From: Flavobacteriaceae bacterium
GTDB taxonomy: Bacteria > Bacteroidota > Bacteroidia > Flavobacteriales > Flavobacteriaceae
DNA length: 12,877 bases
NCBI GenBank assembly: GCA_016763595.1
Contig: JAESTN010000040.1
Coordinates: 1 to 12,877, forward strand
Direction: 5' to 3'
How positions within the stretch are numbered: the first letter of the stretch is position 1; every line of letters starts with the position of its first letter. A program made the position numbers and the translations under genes. Below the pieces are notes generated by a model. The model was not told where the DNA came from and did no database searches. It worked only from the letters and a program-made list of their open reading frames with translations. This document shows, in pieces, positions 7,122-12,877 of the stretch.

Positions 7122-8198
7122 ATGAAAACAAAACTTTTATACTTTATAATTGCAACAATTATCTCATGCAATTTATATTCTCAAAATAATAGACCTCAAG
7201 AGCCTAAAGAACCTTTTGAGTATTCAATCGAAAATGTTGTATTTAAAAATAATATTGATAGTATTTATCTTGCAGGAACATTAACATATCCCAAAATGGG
7301 TTCCAATTTTCCTGCTGTAATTTTGATTAGTGGTAGTGGTCCACAAGACAGAAATTCTGAACTAATGAACCATAAGCCATTTTTAATAATAGCTGACTAC
7401 CTAACTAAAAAAGGAATTGCTGTATTAAGAGTTGATGATAGAGGAACTGGTGAATCAGAAGGTAATTATAATGAAACTGGACTCTATGGTTTTGTTAATG
7501 ACACTAAAAGTGCATTTGAATTCTTAAAAAACCGTAAAGAGATTAATCATTCTAAAATTGGATTAATTGGTCATAGTTTAGGTGGTGTAATAGCACCAAT
7601 TATAGCAAGTGAAAATACAGAAGTCTCTTTTATAGTTATTCTTGCTGGTTCAGGTATTAGAGGTGATAAACTTATGCTTTTACAAAAAGAAAAAATAGAA
7701 AGAAAAATGGGTGTTCCTGAAGCTGGAATTACACAAGGACAAAATTATATGAAAGGTGCTTATGATATAATTATAAAATCAGACAACAACAAAACCCAAT
7801 TACAAACAGAACTAAAAAATTATTTTACTAAAGTATTTGGAGCAATGTTACCTAAAAGTCAAATCCAAACCATATCCGAACAATTGTCAATTCCTTGGCT
7901 AACAGATTTCATAAAGTTTGACCCTCAAACATCTTTGAGCAAAACCAAATGTCCAGTTCTTGCTCTTAATGGGTTGAATGATTTACAAGTACCTTCAAAA
8001 GAAAACCTTGAAGCTATCGAAAAAGCACTTAAAGAAAATGGAAATAATGATATTGAAATAAAACAACTTGAAAAACTAAACCATTTATTTCAAGAAAGCG
8101 AAACGGGTTTACCAAATGAATATGTAACAATTGAACAGACTTTTTCACCAAAGGTTTTAGAATTAATGACTGAATGGATAAAACAACGAACTAAATAA
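7122..8198 (+). CDS. Exported alpha/beta hydrolase
   Basis: 358-aa protein. Residues 1-20 form a signal peptide (MKTKLLYFII to NLYSQ), so it acts in the periplasm or envelope. The alpha/beta-hydrolase fold shows the oxyanion segment GSGPQDRN (71-78), the VDDRGTGESEG strand-loop (104-114), the nucleophile elbow GHSLGG with S152, a likely acid D287 in GLNDLQVP, and the base H321 in LNHLFQ. The GSGPQDRN pattern is common in the YqiA/S9-like dienelactone-hydrolase group of Bacteroidota. The start lies 5 bp after the SdpI-like stop, so it is co-transcribed with the repressor and membrane protein. It might process a lipid, ester or peptide linked to the same stress; the substrate cannot be read from sequence. 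Confidence 0.9.
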   Translation: MKTKLLYFIIATIISCNLYSQNNRPQEPKEPFEYSIENVVFKNNIDSIYLAGTLTYPKMGSNFPAVILISGSGPQDRNSELMNHKPFLIIADYLTKKGIAVLRVDDRGTGESEGNYNETGLYGFVNDTKSAFEFLKNRKEINHSKIGLIGHSLGGVIAPIIASENTEVSFIVILAGSGIRGDKLMLLQKEKIERKMGVPEAGITQGQNYMKGAYDIIIKSDNNKTQLQTELKNYFTKVFGAMLPKSQIQTISEQLSIPWLTDFIKFDPQTSLSKTKCPVLALNGLNDLQVPSKENLEAIEKALKENGNNDIEIKQLEKLNHLFQESETGLPNEYVTIEQTFSPKVLELMTEWIKQRTK

Positions 8199-8206
8199 AA
8201 AACGGC

Positions 8207-8338
8207 ATAGAACACCGTATAAAATTAATTGCTAGTTCTACGCTACAACCAAAAATCCTCGCGGATTTTCTATTCAGTTTGTATTTACTAAATTAGTTGC
8301 TTAATCAACGCAAAAAAATCATCACAAACACGTTAGCA
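8207..8338 (+). repeat. attC-like site 7 (type A)
   Basis: The left box ATAGAAC (8207-8213) is preceded by GGC. GGCATAGAAC is the exact complement of GTTCTATGCC at 6131, the start of the same three-gene cassette. The right side is AATCATCACAAACAC and GTTAGCA (8332-8338). The AAAATCC/GGATTTT hairpin is intact. The right inner arm (ATCAC) pairs less well than in the other sites. Confidence 0.85.
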
Positions 8339-8343
8339 AAAAT

Positions 8344-9087
8344 ATGAAAAAGCCCCTTTTACTACTATCAATAATTTTATTCTTGTCTTGTACAGAGAGT
8401 AAAAATGAAAAGAAAATAGTTTATGAAGAAACAACCGAACCAACTGAAAATGCTGGAATTGGTAGCACTTTAAAAAGTAATCCAGAATCAAAATTAATTG
8501 CTGGACTACCTTTCAAATTGGATAGTGCAAAAACCAAAATATTTCCAATCGGAGAAATAAGATTACCAAACAAAAAAAGAGGCATAACAAAAGTGAGTTC
8601 CTATTCTGGTTCGAATTTTAATTTTTTCGCAATCGGTTCTTACAGCAATAGAGAATATTACGGATACTTAGACAACTTAATATTTGAAAATATTGAAACA
8701 GGAGAAAGGCATCTATTAACAAATGAAAAGATTAAAATCAAAACTTTTGGTCAGTTACATAAAGAACAAAGAATCCCTCTCAAGAAGTTAATATTTGAAA
8801 TTATAACAAAAGACTCAAATAGAGATAATAAACTAAATGATAGCGATCTGACTAATCTATACATTAGTGGAATTAACGGAGAAAATTTAACTTTAATTTC
8901 AAAACTGAATGAAGACTTAATTGACTGGACTTTACTAAATGAAAATTTATTGTATTTCAGAACAATTGAAGATTCCAACAAAAATGGAGAAATAGAAGAA
9001 AGTGACACTTTGCATATGTACAAAACTGATTTAAACAATTTGAAAACAGTTGAAATATTAAAATCAGATTTGAATAAATTGAATTAG
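8344..9087 (+). CDS. Lipoprotein with two EF-hand-type calcium loops (cassette C7)
   Basis: 247 aa. Residues 1-15 are a lipoprotein signal with Cys16 (ILFLSC), followed by a charged linker, so it is envelope-anchored. Two canonical 12-residue EF-hand-type loops are visible: D157-x-N-x-D161-N-x-L164-x-x-x-D168 and D210-x-N-x-N214-G-x-I217-x-x-x-D221. Each has acidic or Asn residues at loop positions 1, 3, 5 and 12 and Ile/Leu at 8. They sit between beta-like segments, as in calcium-binding TolB/propeller-like or dockerin-like extracellular proteins. The start ATG lies just 6 bp after the preceding attC-like site, with no room for a separate promoter, so it probably depends on read-through or a promoter inside the site. 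Binding is inferred; the family is not recognised. Confidence 0.8.
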   Translation: MKKPLLLLSIILFLSCTESKNEKKIVYEETTEPTENAGIGSTLKSNPESKLIAGLPFKLDSAKTKIFPIGEIRLPNKKRGITKVSSYSGSNFNFFAIGSYSNREYYGYLDNLIFENIETGERHLLTNEKIKIKTFGQLHKEQRIPLKKLIFEIITKDSNRDNKLNDSDLTNLYISGINGENLTLISKLNEDLIDWTLLNENLLYFRTIEDSNKNGEIEESDTLHMYKTDLNNLKTVEILKSDLNKLN

Positions 9088-9097
9088 TAAATACTTT

Positions 9098-9305
9098 CGC
9101 TAACACCGTGTATAATTAATTGCTTCATTTTCGGTGAATTAAAAATTTAGTTTTAAATTGAACTCAGAAAAAGGCTATGAACCTTTCGGTAATACAATTT
9201 TAAAACACTCGGAGTATTTTGGCTCAGCACCTTTGCGGCTCGGTTCGCCAAAATGGTGGTTTTAAAATTTTTAACCGCAACCAATCATACACAAACACGT
9301 TGGCA
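9098..9305 (+). repeat. attC-like site 8 (type B)
   Basis: The left box is CGCTAAC (9098-9104), with ACC, GTGTAT and AATTAATTGC. The right side is AATCATACACAAACAC and GTTGGCA (9299-9305). The centre is nearly identical to site 4, including the TTTTGGC/GCCAAAA stem and the long TAAAAATTT-type stem. GCTAAC matches GTTAGC at 8332. Confidence 0.8.
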
Positions 9306-9316
9306 ACAATGCCGAA

Positions 9317-9868
9317 ATGAAACTGCTGATAAAAAAAGATAACGACAATCCAAATTTTATTCTCAATTGCGAAAGCATAATTCAGAATAGAATTAACCTT
9401 TGGAATCCGACTGATATTTTTGTGAATAGGATTGATAATTGGTTTGATGAAAAGTGGATGGAATTTTCTGGAACAATAATGTCTGGGTTATCAATTTGGA
9501 AAGGAGAAACTACAATCCCTCCTTTTCATCCAAATCGTGTTGAATCATCTGATTTTTATCAAAAAACGGCTGAACTTTACACAAAAAAGGAAAACCCAAA
9601 AACTTTGCACATTTACCAAGAGAGCAAAGATAATTTGAAAAGATACGTGTCGGAATTTAGCAATGACGGACTTTTTATTTGGTATAGTGGAAACTCAAAA
9701 GTGAATAACTTCGGAACATTAATGTGTTATCTCATTAGAGAATCTGAATGTCAGCCTTTCTTTATCACTTTGAGCGGAAAAAAAGATTGGAATGTTTCAC
9801 AAACTAAAGGAATTTTAGAAAAAGAAATACAAAATATAATAGAAACTGAACTGAATGAAAAAGCATAG
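9317..9868 (+). CDS. Unknown soluble protein, 183 aa (cassette C8)
   Basis: Unrecognised protein with no signal peptide or membrane span, so probably cytosolic. It is rich in Trp and aromatic residues (NLWNPTDIF, NWFDEKW, SIWKGET, FIWYSGN), which suggests a compact mixed alpha/beta domain. No catalytic motif stands out. The ATG at 9317 is the first usable start after the preceding site; the ATG at 9309 meets a stop at once. The stop is 1 bp before the next left box. Many integron cassettes carry such single-domain orphans, sometimes antitoxins or phage-defence parts, but nothing here proves that. Confidence 0.7.
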   Translation: MKLLIKKDNDNPNFILNCESIIQNRINLWNPTDIFVNRIDNWFDEKWMEFSGTIMSGLSIWKGETTIPPFHPNRVESSDFYQKTAELYTKKENPKTLHIYQESKDNLKRYVSEFSNDGLFIWYSGNSKVNNFGTLMCYLIRESECQPFFITLSGKKDWNVSQTKGILEKEIQNIIETELNEKA

Positions 9869-9869
9869 T

Positions 9870-10003
9870 AGGCAACAACGTGTATAATTTATTGCTAGTT
9901 CTACTCTACAACCAAAAATCCTCGCGGATTTTCTAGTTGGTTTTGTATTTACTAAATTAGGTGCTTAATCAACGCAAACAAATCATACACAAACACGTTG
10001 TAC
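9870..10003 (+). repeat. attC-like site 9 (type A)
   Basis: The left box is AGGCAAC (9870-9876), then AAC, GTGTAT and AATTTATTGC. The right side is AATCATACACAAACAC and GTTGTAC (9997-10003). The inner stem CAACCAAAAATCC, a TCGC loop, then GGATTTT and GTTGG is the longest of the type A set. The left box differs by one base from the complement of GTTGGC at 9299. Confidence 0.8.
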
Positions 10004-10020
10004 GTAATTTGAACCTAACC

Positions 10021-10458
10021 TTGAAAGACACTATTTACAATTTATATTTATGCAAAACCAATGGAATTCCGAAAGATGAAAACGGAGAAGAATTTGAAGT
10101 TGTATATTGCCTTGAAGGGCATAAAGAAATATCTACAGAATTGAAACAAAATACAAATTCGAGATACTTACTAATTATATTACAAAAAACCAAAGCGGAA
10201 TTGAAAACTGGAATGCGGAATGTGGAAACAGAATGGAATAGCTTTACAGATTTGACATTAGAGATTGAGCACATCACGAATGACTTAAAAAAAATCAAAC
10301 GGAACTTCCGAGAATTACTCTTGGGTTGTGAAACTGAAACTGTTATTTTCAAATCTCAAGTTGTCTGCTTTGACGAAAAATCTATCATTGAATCAAAAGA
10401 AGCACGAAAACTGATTTTAGGAGTATCAACAAAATCGAAATGGATTTTTTGGAATTAA
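10021..10458 (+). CDS. Unknown charged protein lacking an ATG start (cassette C9, first gene)
   Basis: Unrecognised protein of about 145 aa, Lys/Glu-rich and likely helical in the middle (NSFTDLTLEIEHITNDLKKI). It has no signal peptide, and no catalytic motif is visible. The frame has no ATG before residue 65. It is open back to a GTG at 9961, but that part is the attC-like site. Within the cassette only TTG codons at 10009 and 10021 are available; I chose 10021 as the most plausible. A lost ATG is equally possible, in which case the gene is silent. It ends 9 bp before a half attC-like site and shares its cassette with the next gene. Confidence 0.5.
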   Translation: MKDTIYNLYLCKTNGIPKDENGEEFEVVYCLEGHKEISTELKQNTNSRYLLIILQKTKAELKTGMRNVETEWNSFTDLTLEIEHITNDLKKIKRNFRELLLGCETETVIFKSQVVCFDEKSIIESKEARKLILGVSTKSKWIFWN

Positions 10459-10467
10459 AAAGACTAA

Positions 10468-10490
10468 GTACAACAACGAGTATAATTAAT
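10468..10490 (+). repeat. Half attC-like site (left arm only)
   Basis: GTACAAC (10468-10474), AAC, GAGTAT and AATTAAT reproduce the left arm of a site. The sequence then runs straight into the next gene (ATG at 10496), with no central hairpin and no GTT right box. It is a remnant, consistent with a deletion that fused two cassettes. Confidence 0.65.
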
Positions 10491-10495
10491 ATAAA

Positions 10496-10753
10496 ATGAA
10501 CCAAGAACAAGAAAACACTAAAAACCGAAAGAATGCAGCTTTAAGTAATGCAGAGGCAGCAGGTTTCTTTTTTATTCCCATAGGTTTTGCTAAAATTAAC
10601 AGATGGGAAAACACAGATTTTAATGAATCCGAAATGGAAAGATTTAAAAAATTCGGATTTGACCGAAAAATTAAACAAGCATCGGAAATGAGAAAATTAG
10701 GAATGATCTTTTATATTTCGATTTCAATAATGTTAGCCTACATATTAAAATAA
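10496..10753 (+). CDS. Small membrane-associated protein (cassette C9, second gene)
   Basis: Unrecognised 85-aa protein. An N-terminal charged part (residues 1-22) is followed by a short hydrophobic patch (GFFFIPIGFAKI, 23-34), a charged helix, and one C-terminal membrane span (about 69-84, MIFYISISIMLAYIL). No known motif. The ATG lies 6 bp after the half-site, so any promoter of its own is missing and it probably relies on the gene before it. The stop is followed by ACTACGTACAAC, the left arm of the next full site, whose ACGTACAAC is the exact complement of GTTGTACGT at 9997. Both genes therefore belong to one cassette. Confidence 0.65.
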   Translation: MNQEQENTKNRKNAALSNAEAAGFFFIPIGFAKINRWENTDFNESEMERFKKFGFDRKIKQASEMRKLGMIFYISISIMLAYILK

Positions 10754-10762
10754 AAAAACTAC

Positions 10763-10892
10763 GTACAACGGTGTATAATTAATCGCTACGGAATTTCTAA
10801 AACTGAAATTCACGCAAATTAATTATCTTTCCGCAACGGCAGAAAGGACATCGCACTTTTAACCGCATAAATCATACAAAAACACGTTGGCG
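10763..10892 (+). repeat. attC-like site 11 (type D)
   Basis: The left box is GTACAAC (10763-10769), then GGT, GTAT and AATTAATCGC. The right side is AATCATACAAAAACAC and GTTGGCG (10886-10892). The central region is unlike the other types; ATTTCTAAAACTGAAATT and CTTTCCGCAACGGCAGAAAG fold as short hairpins. Ends fit the rule for cassette C9. Confidence 0.7.
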
Positions 10893-10915
10893 GTAATTAA
10901 AACGAACGAAACAAA

Positions 10916-11539
10916 ATGACAGACACTTGGTTAAAAAGATGGAATGATAAATATCGTGAAAAAGAATATGCATATGGAATCGAGCCGAATGACTTCCTAA
11001 AAGAACAAATCCAAAAGTTGAAAATTGGAAAAATTCTTTTTGGAGCAGAAGGAGAAGGTAGAAATGCTGTTTATGCCGCAAATCTTGGTTGGGATGTTTA
11101 TGCTTTTGACATAAGTCTTGAAGGAAAAAACAAGGCATTAGAACTTGCACGTGAAAAAAATATTTCTATCGATTACCAAGTCGGACTATTAGCTGATTTG
11201 AACTTTGAAAATGAACAATTTGATGTGATAGCACTTATTTATGCTCATTTTCCTGCAAGTATTAAATCAGAATACCATAAATTACTCGACAAGAAATTAA
11301 AAAAAGGTGGAATTATCATATTTGAGGCATTTGGTAAAAATCACCTTGAATATAAGAGTAAGAACCCTAAAATTGGTGGACCATCTGATTTTGACTCTTT
11401 GTTTTCTACTGAAGAATTGAAATCGGATTTTGAAAATTATGAAGTACTGGAGCTACAGGAAAAAGAAATTGAATTAAGTGAAGGACTTTACCACAATGGA
11501 AAAGGTTCAGTGACAAGATTTATCGGACGAAAAAAATAA
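10916..11539 (+). CDS. Class I SAM-dependent methyltransferase (cassette C10)
   Basis: 207-aa cytosolic protein with a Rossmann fold. The N-terminal [24 protein letters not shown] (5-28) matches the W-R-E-YAYG-PN-FL opening of a small methyltransferase group near TehB/thiopurine types. SAM motif I is GAEGEGRN (43-50), where many relatives have PAEGEGRN. The acidic end of strand 2 is D65 in VYAFDIS. Motif II/III regions are [12 protein letters not shown] (102-113) and GGIIIFEAF (131-139). A small-molecule acceptor is likely; tellurite or thiol substrates are possibilities, not shown. The start ATG at 10916 follows the attC-like site by 23 bp. Sole gene of its cassette. The family is sure; the substrate is open. 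Confidence 0.9.
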   Translation: MTDTWLKRWNDKYREKEYAYGIEPNDFLKEQIQKLKIGKILFGAEGEGRNAVYAANLGWDVYAFDISLEGKNKALELAREKNISIDYQVGLLADLNFENEQFDVIALIYAHFPASIKSEYHKLLDKKLKKGGIIIFEAFGKNHLEYKSKNPKIGGPSDFDSLFSTEELKSDFENYEVLELQEKEIELSEGLYHNGKGSVTRFIGRKK

Positions 11540-11547
11540 TAACTACC

Positions 11548-11694
11548 AGCCAACACCGTATAAATTAATTACTCGTGTAAGCTTACTAACTAAAATCCTC
11601 GCGGATTTTCTAGTGGGTTTGTACCTGCCTCGGCAGGCAGATTTACTAAATTAATTGATTAACCAACGTAAAAAATCATACAAACACGTTGGCA
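11548..11694 (+). repeat. attC-like site 12 (type A, last in array)
   Basis: The left box is AGCCAAC (11548-11554), with ACC, GTAT and AATTAATTAC. The right side is AATCATACAAACAC and GTTGGCA (11688-11694). The AAAATCC/GGATTTT hairpin is intact. It carries an 18-bp insertion (11624-11641) and more base changes than other type A sites, as expected of the oldest, most distal position. Confidence 0.75.
11624..11641. repeat. Short palindromic insert inside the last attC-like site
   Basis: CCTGCC-TC-GGCAGG plus CAGA interrupts the conserved GTATTTACTAAATTA segment between GTA and TTTACTAAATTA. It is perfectly self-complementary (6-bp stem) and GC-rich in an AT-rich background. It resembles the small palindromic elements scattered in Bacteroidota genomes. 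Confidence 0.6.
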
Positions 11695-11765
11695 AACATA
11701 TCATTAACAAAACGAAACATTCAAAAATTAGAATTTAAAGCAACTTATTTTCCTCAAACAAACGC

Positions 11766-11830
11766 CGAACGAGTTCCTCCTAATCTCACAAAAAAAAATT
11801 AAAACCCTAACGGATTTTTTAGCTCGTTTG
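11766..11830. repeat. Possible decayed attC-like central hairpin
   Basis: AAAACCC (11801-11807), TAAC and GGATTTT (11812-11818) resemble AAAATCC-TCGC-GGATTTT of type A sites. Outer arms CGAACGAG (11766-11773) and CTCGTTTG (11823-11830) pair, one position by G-T. No AAC/GTT boxes flank it. The rest of 11,695-12,027 shows no gene and no clear promoter. Confidence 0.3.
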
Positions 11831-12027
11831 CGAAATTGAAAATGCAATTCTTAAAACGCAACGGATTGAATAGAATTGTACACCTATTTTCTGGAAAATG
11901 GAGTTTGTTTTTTTAAAAAAATTCTAAGAAATTAAATAAGCAACATATAAATTTATTTGATTTCAGAAATAAGAAATATTTCACTTTTTTTTTCTTAATT
12001 TACAACCAATAACCAAGAAAATTACAA

Positions 12028-12877
12028 ATGACATCTTACTCTATACGTGAAATTAACAACATCTTAAAAGGCGAATTAATAGGAAATACCAACCAAAAAA
12101 TTAAAGGGCCTGAGGAATTACAAAAAGCAAACAGCAATCAAATCACATTTATTGGAAGCAATAAATATTTGAAATTTTGGGAAGATTCAAAAGCCTGTGC
12201 TGCCCTGATAAATTATGATTTAAATATTGACCCCGGCGACAATCGTGCTTTTATTAAAGTGAAAAATGTCGAATTAGCGATGGCAGAAATATTGGAGCTT
12301 TTTAATCCACCAGCACCTGTGTTTGATACAGATATACATCCAACTGCCGTGATACATGAAACGGCAAAAATTGGTAATGGCTGTAAGATTGGTTCAAATT
12401 GTTATGTAGGTAAAGATGTTGAATTAGGAAACGGAGTGATTTTATACCCAAATGTTTGTGTGTTTGATGAAACCATTATCGGTGATAACACCATTGTTTG
12501 GTCTGGGACTATTATACGTGAACGCTGTATTATTGGTAGCCATTGTATTTTTCATACTAATGTAAGTATTGGAGCTGATGGATTTGGATATAGACCAAGT
12601 GACGATGGCAGACAACTGGTTAAGATACCACAGATAGGTAATGTCATAATTGGACATTATGTTGAAATTGGGGCCAATTCATGTGTTGATAGAGCAAAAT
12701 TCAGCTCCACTATTATTGGTGATGGTTGTAAAATTGACAACCTAGTACAAATAGCTCATAACAGTATTATGGGACGTTCTTGTATTATGGCAGGACATAG
12801 TGGACTTGCAGGTTCTGTTACTTTAGGTGATGGCGTTATTATTGGTGGAAGTGCCTCTATTAAAGACCACACAACCA
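12028..12877 (+). CDS. lpxD: UDP-3-O-acylglucosamine N-acyltransferase (LpxD), 5' part
   Basis: The gene is cut at the window end after 283 codons; the family is usually 310-345 aa. Residues 1-100 form the LpxD-type uridine-binding N-terminal domain (LKGELIGN, ITFIGSNKY). From residue 103 there are hexapeptide repeats of a left-handed beta helix (HPTAVIHETAKIGNGCKIGSN and so on). GADGFGY (182-188), the likely catalytic His244 in QIAHNSIMG, and AGHSGLAGS (255-263) are typical. It transfers a hydroxyacyl chain from acyl-ACP in lipid A synthesis, in the cytoplasm. Base use is visibly less AT-rich than the cassette genes, which argues for chromosomal flank and not cargo. Flavobacteria can hold a second lpxD-like gene; which copy this is cannot be told. 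Confidence 0.9.
   Translation, partial: MTSYSIREINNILKGELIGNTNQKIKGPEELQKANSNQITFIGSNKYLKFWEDSKACAALINYDLNIDPGDNRAFIKVKNVELAMAEILELFNPPAPVFDTDIHPTAVIHETAKIGNGCKIGSNCYVGKDVELGNGVILYPNVCVFDETIIGDNTIVWSGTIIRERCIIGSHCIFHTNVSIGADGFGYRPSDDGRQLVKIPQIGNVIIGHYVEIGANSCVDRAKFSSTIIGDGCKIDNLVQIAHNSIMGRSCIMAGHSGLAGSVTLGDGVIIGGSASIKDHTT

Larger units (their letters stand above)
1..11694 (+). mobile_element. Integron-like gene cassette array (10 complete cassettes)
   Basis: Eleven full attC-like repeats plus one half-site, all in the same orientation, separate one to three genes each. If the cut is at G^TT, as in integron attC sites, the cassettes are 123-806, 807-3690, 3691-4374, 4375-4980, 4981-6131, 6132-8332, 8333-9299, 9300-9997, 9998-10886 and 10887-11688. 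Start and end boxes of the same cassette are complementary: GTTGTGCTT/AAGCACAAC (C2), GTTGGCATTA/TAATGCCAAC (C5), GTTCTATGCC/GGCATAGAAC (C6) and GTTGTACGT/ACGTACAAC (C9). Shorter or one-mismatch matches occur in C3, C4, C7, C8 and C10; C1 does not match. That rule is known for integron cassettes. Assigning this array to integrons is inference, since no integrase is in view. Confidence 0.78.

Noticed and set aside
8751..9038. Minus-strand frame of 95 codons
   Set aside because: Antisense shadow of the EF-hand-loop lipoprotein, Ser/Leu/Phe-rich, no motif.
10035..10352. Minus-strand frame of 105 codons
   Set aside because: Antisense to the C9 first gene, no motif. That gene is itself weak (no ATG), but its codon use and cassette direction favour the plus strand.
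10872..11150. Minus-strand frame of 92 codons
   Set aside because: Antisense to the methyltransferase start and crossing its attC-like site; composition is not protein-like.
1..11694. Repeats read as a CRISPR array
   Set aside because: The repeats are 130-208 bp with folded centres, and the intervals are genes of very different length. There are no cas genes and no uniform spacers.
1..11694. Repeats read as MITEs or insertion sequences
   Set aside because: They do have inverted ends, but there are no target-site duplications. The variable end bases match across the gene, not across the repeat, which fits cassette circles and not inserted repeats.
12442..12657. Minus-strand frame of 71 codons
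   Set aside because: Antisense shadow within the hexapeptide repeats of lpxD.

Overview
The window looks like chromosomal DNA of a Bacteroidota bacterium, most likely a flavobacterium. The evidence is very AT-rich, A-heavy coding sequence, several short lipoprotein signals of the MKK-LLL-SC type, a TAnnTTTG-like promoter box, weak Shine-Dalgarno sequences, and an LpxD for lipid A synthesis. No rRNA, tRNA, CRISPR array, transposase or recombinase gene is visible.

Positions 1 to about 11,694 form an ordered array of ten complete gene cassettes plus the end of an eleventh. Each cassette ends in a structured repeat of 130-208 bp. Every full repeat starts with a variable box ending in AAC, followed by ACC-like spacing, GTGTAT or GTATA, and AATTAATTGC. 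Every full repeat ends with CGCAA, AATC, ATACAC or TATAC, AAACAC, and GTT plus a variable box. This is the layout of an integron attC site (R''-L''-central region-L'-R', cut at G^TT). The key evidence is that the first bases of most cassettes are complementary to that same cassette's last bases. For example, GTTGGCATTA opens cassette 5 and TAATGCCAAC closes it. The two ends of one repeat usually do not match each other. This is expected if cassettes circularise through attC. No integrase gene is in the window; in a classical layout it would lie to the left.

Cassette contents, left to right: C1 (123-806) small lipoprotein; C2 (807-3690) two minus-strand genes, a serine beta-lactamase-family hydrolase and a frameshifted XRE/membrane regulator; C3 (3691-4374) small secreted protein; C4 (4375-4980) unknown 155-aa protein; C5 (4981-6131) lipoprotein with an FnIII-like domain and L-domain-like repeats; C6 (6132-8332) an operon of ArsR repressor, SdpI-type membrane protein and exported alpha/beta hydrolase, with a 22-bp palindromic operator; C7 (8333-9299) lipoprotein with two EF-hand-type loops; C8 (9300-9997) unknown 183-aa protein; C9 (9998-10886) two small unknown genes, apparently two cassettes fused by loss of an internal attC; C10 (10887-11688) class I SAM methyltransferase.

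To the right of the last site, 11,695-12,027 is non-coding, with a possible decayed central hairpin of a site. Then comes the 5' part of an lpxD gene that runs off the window. It is less AT-rich and looks like housekeeping DNA, so the right edge of the array is probably at about 11,690. The cargo is dominated by exported, lipoprotein or membrane proteins and putative immunity or resistance functions, which fits an adaptive cassette reservoir.
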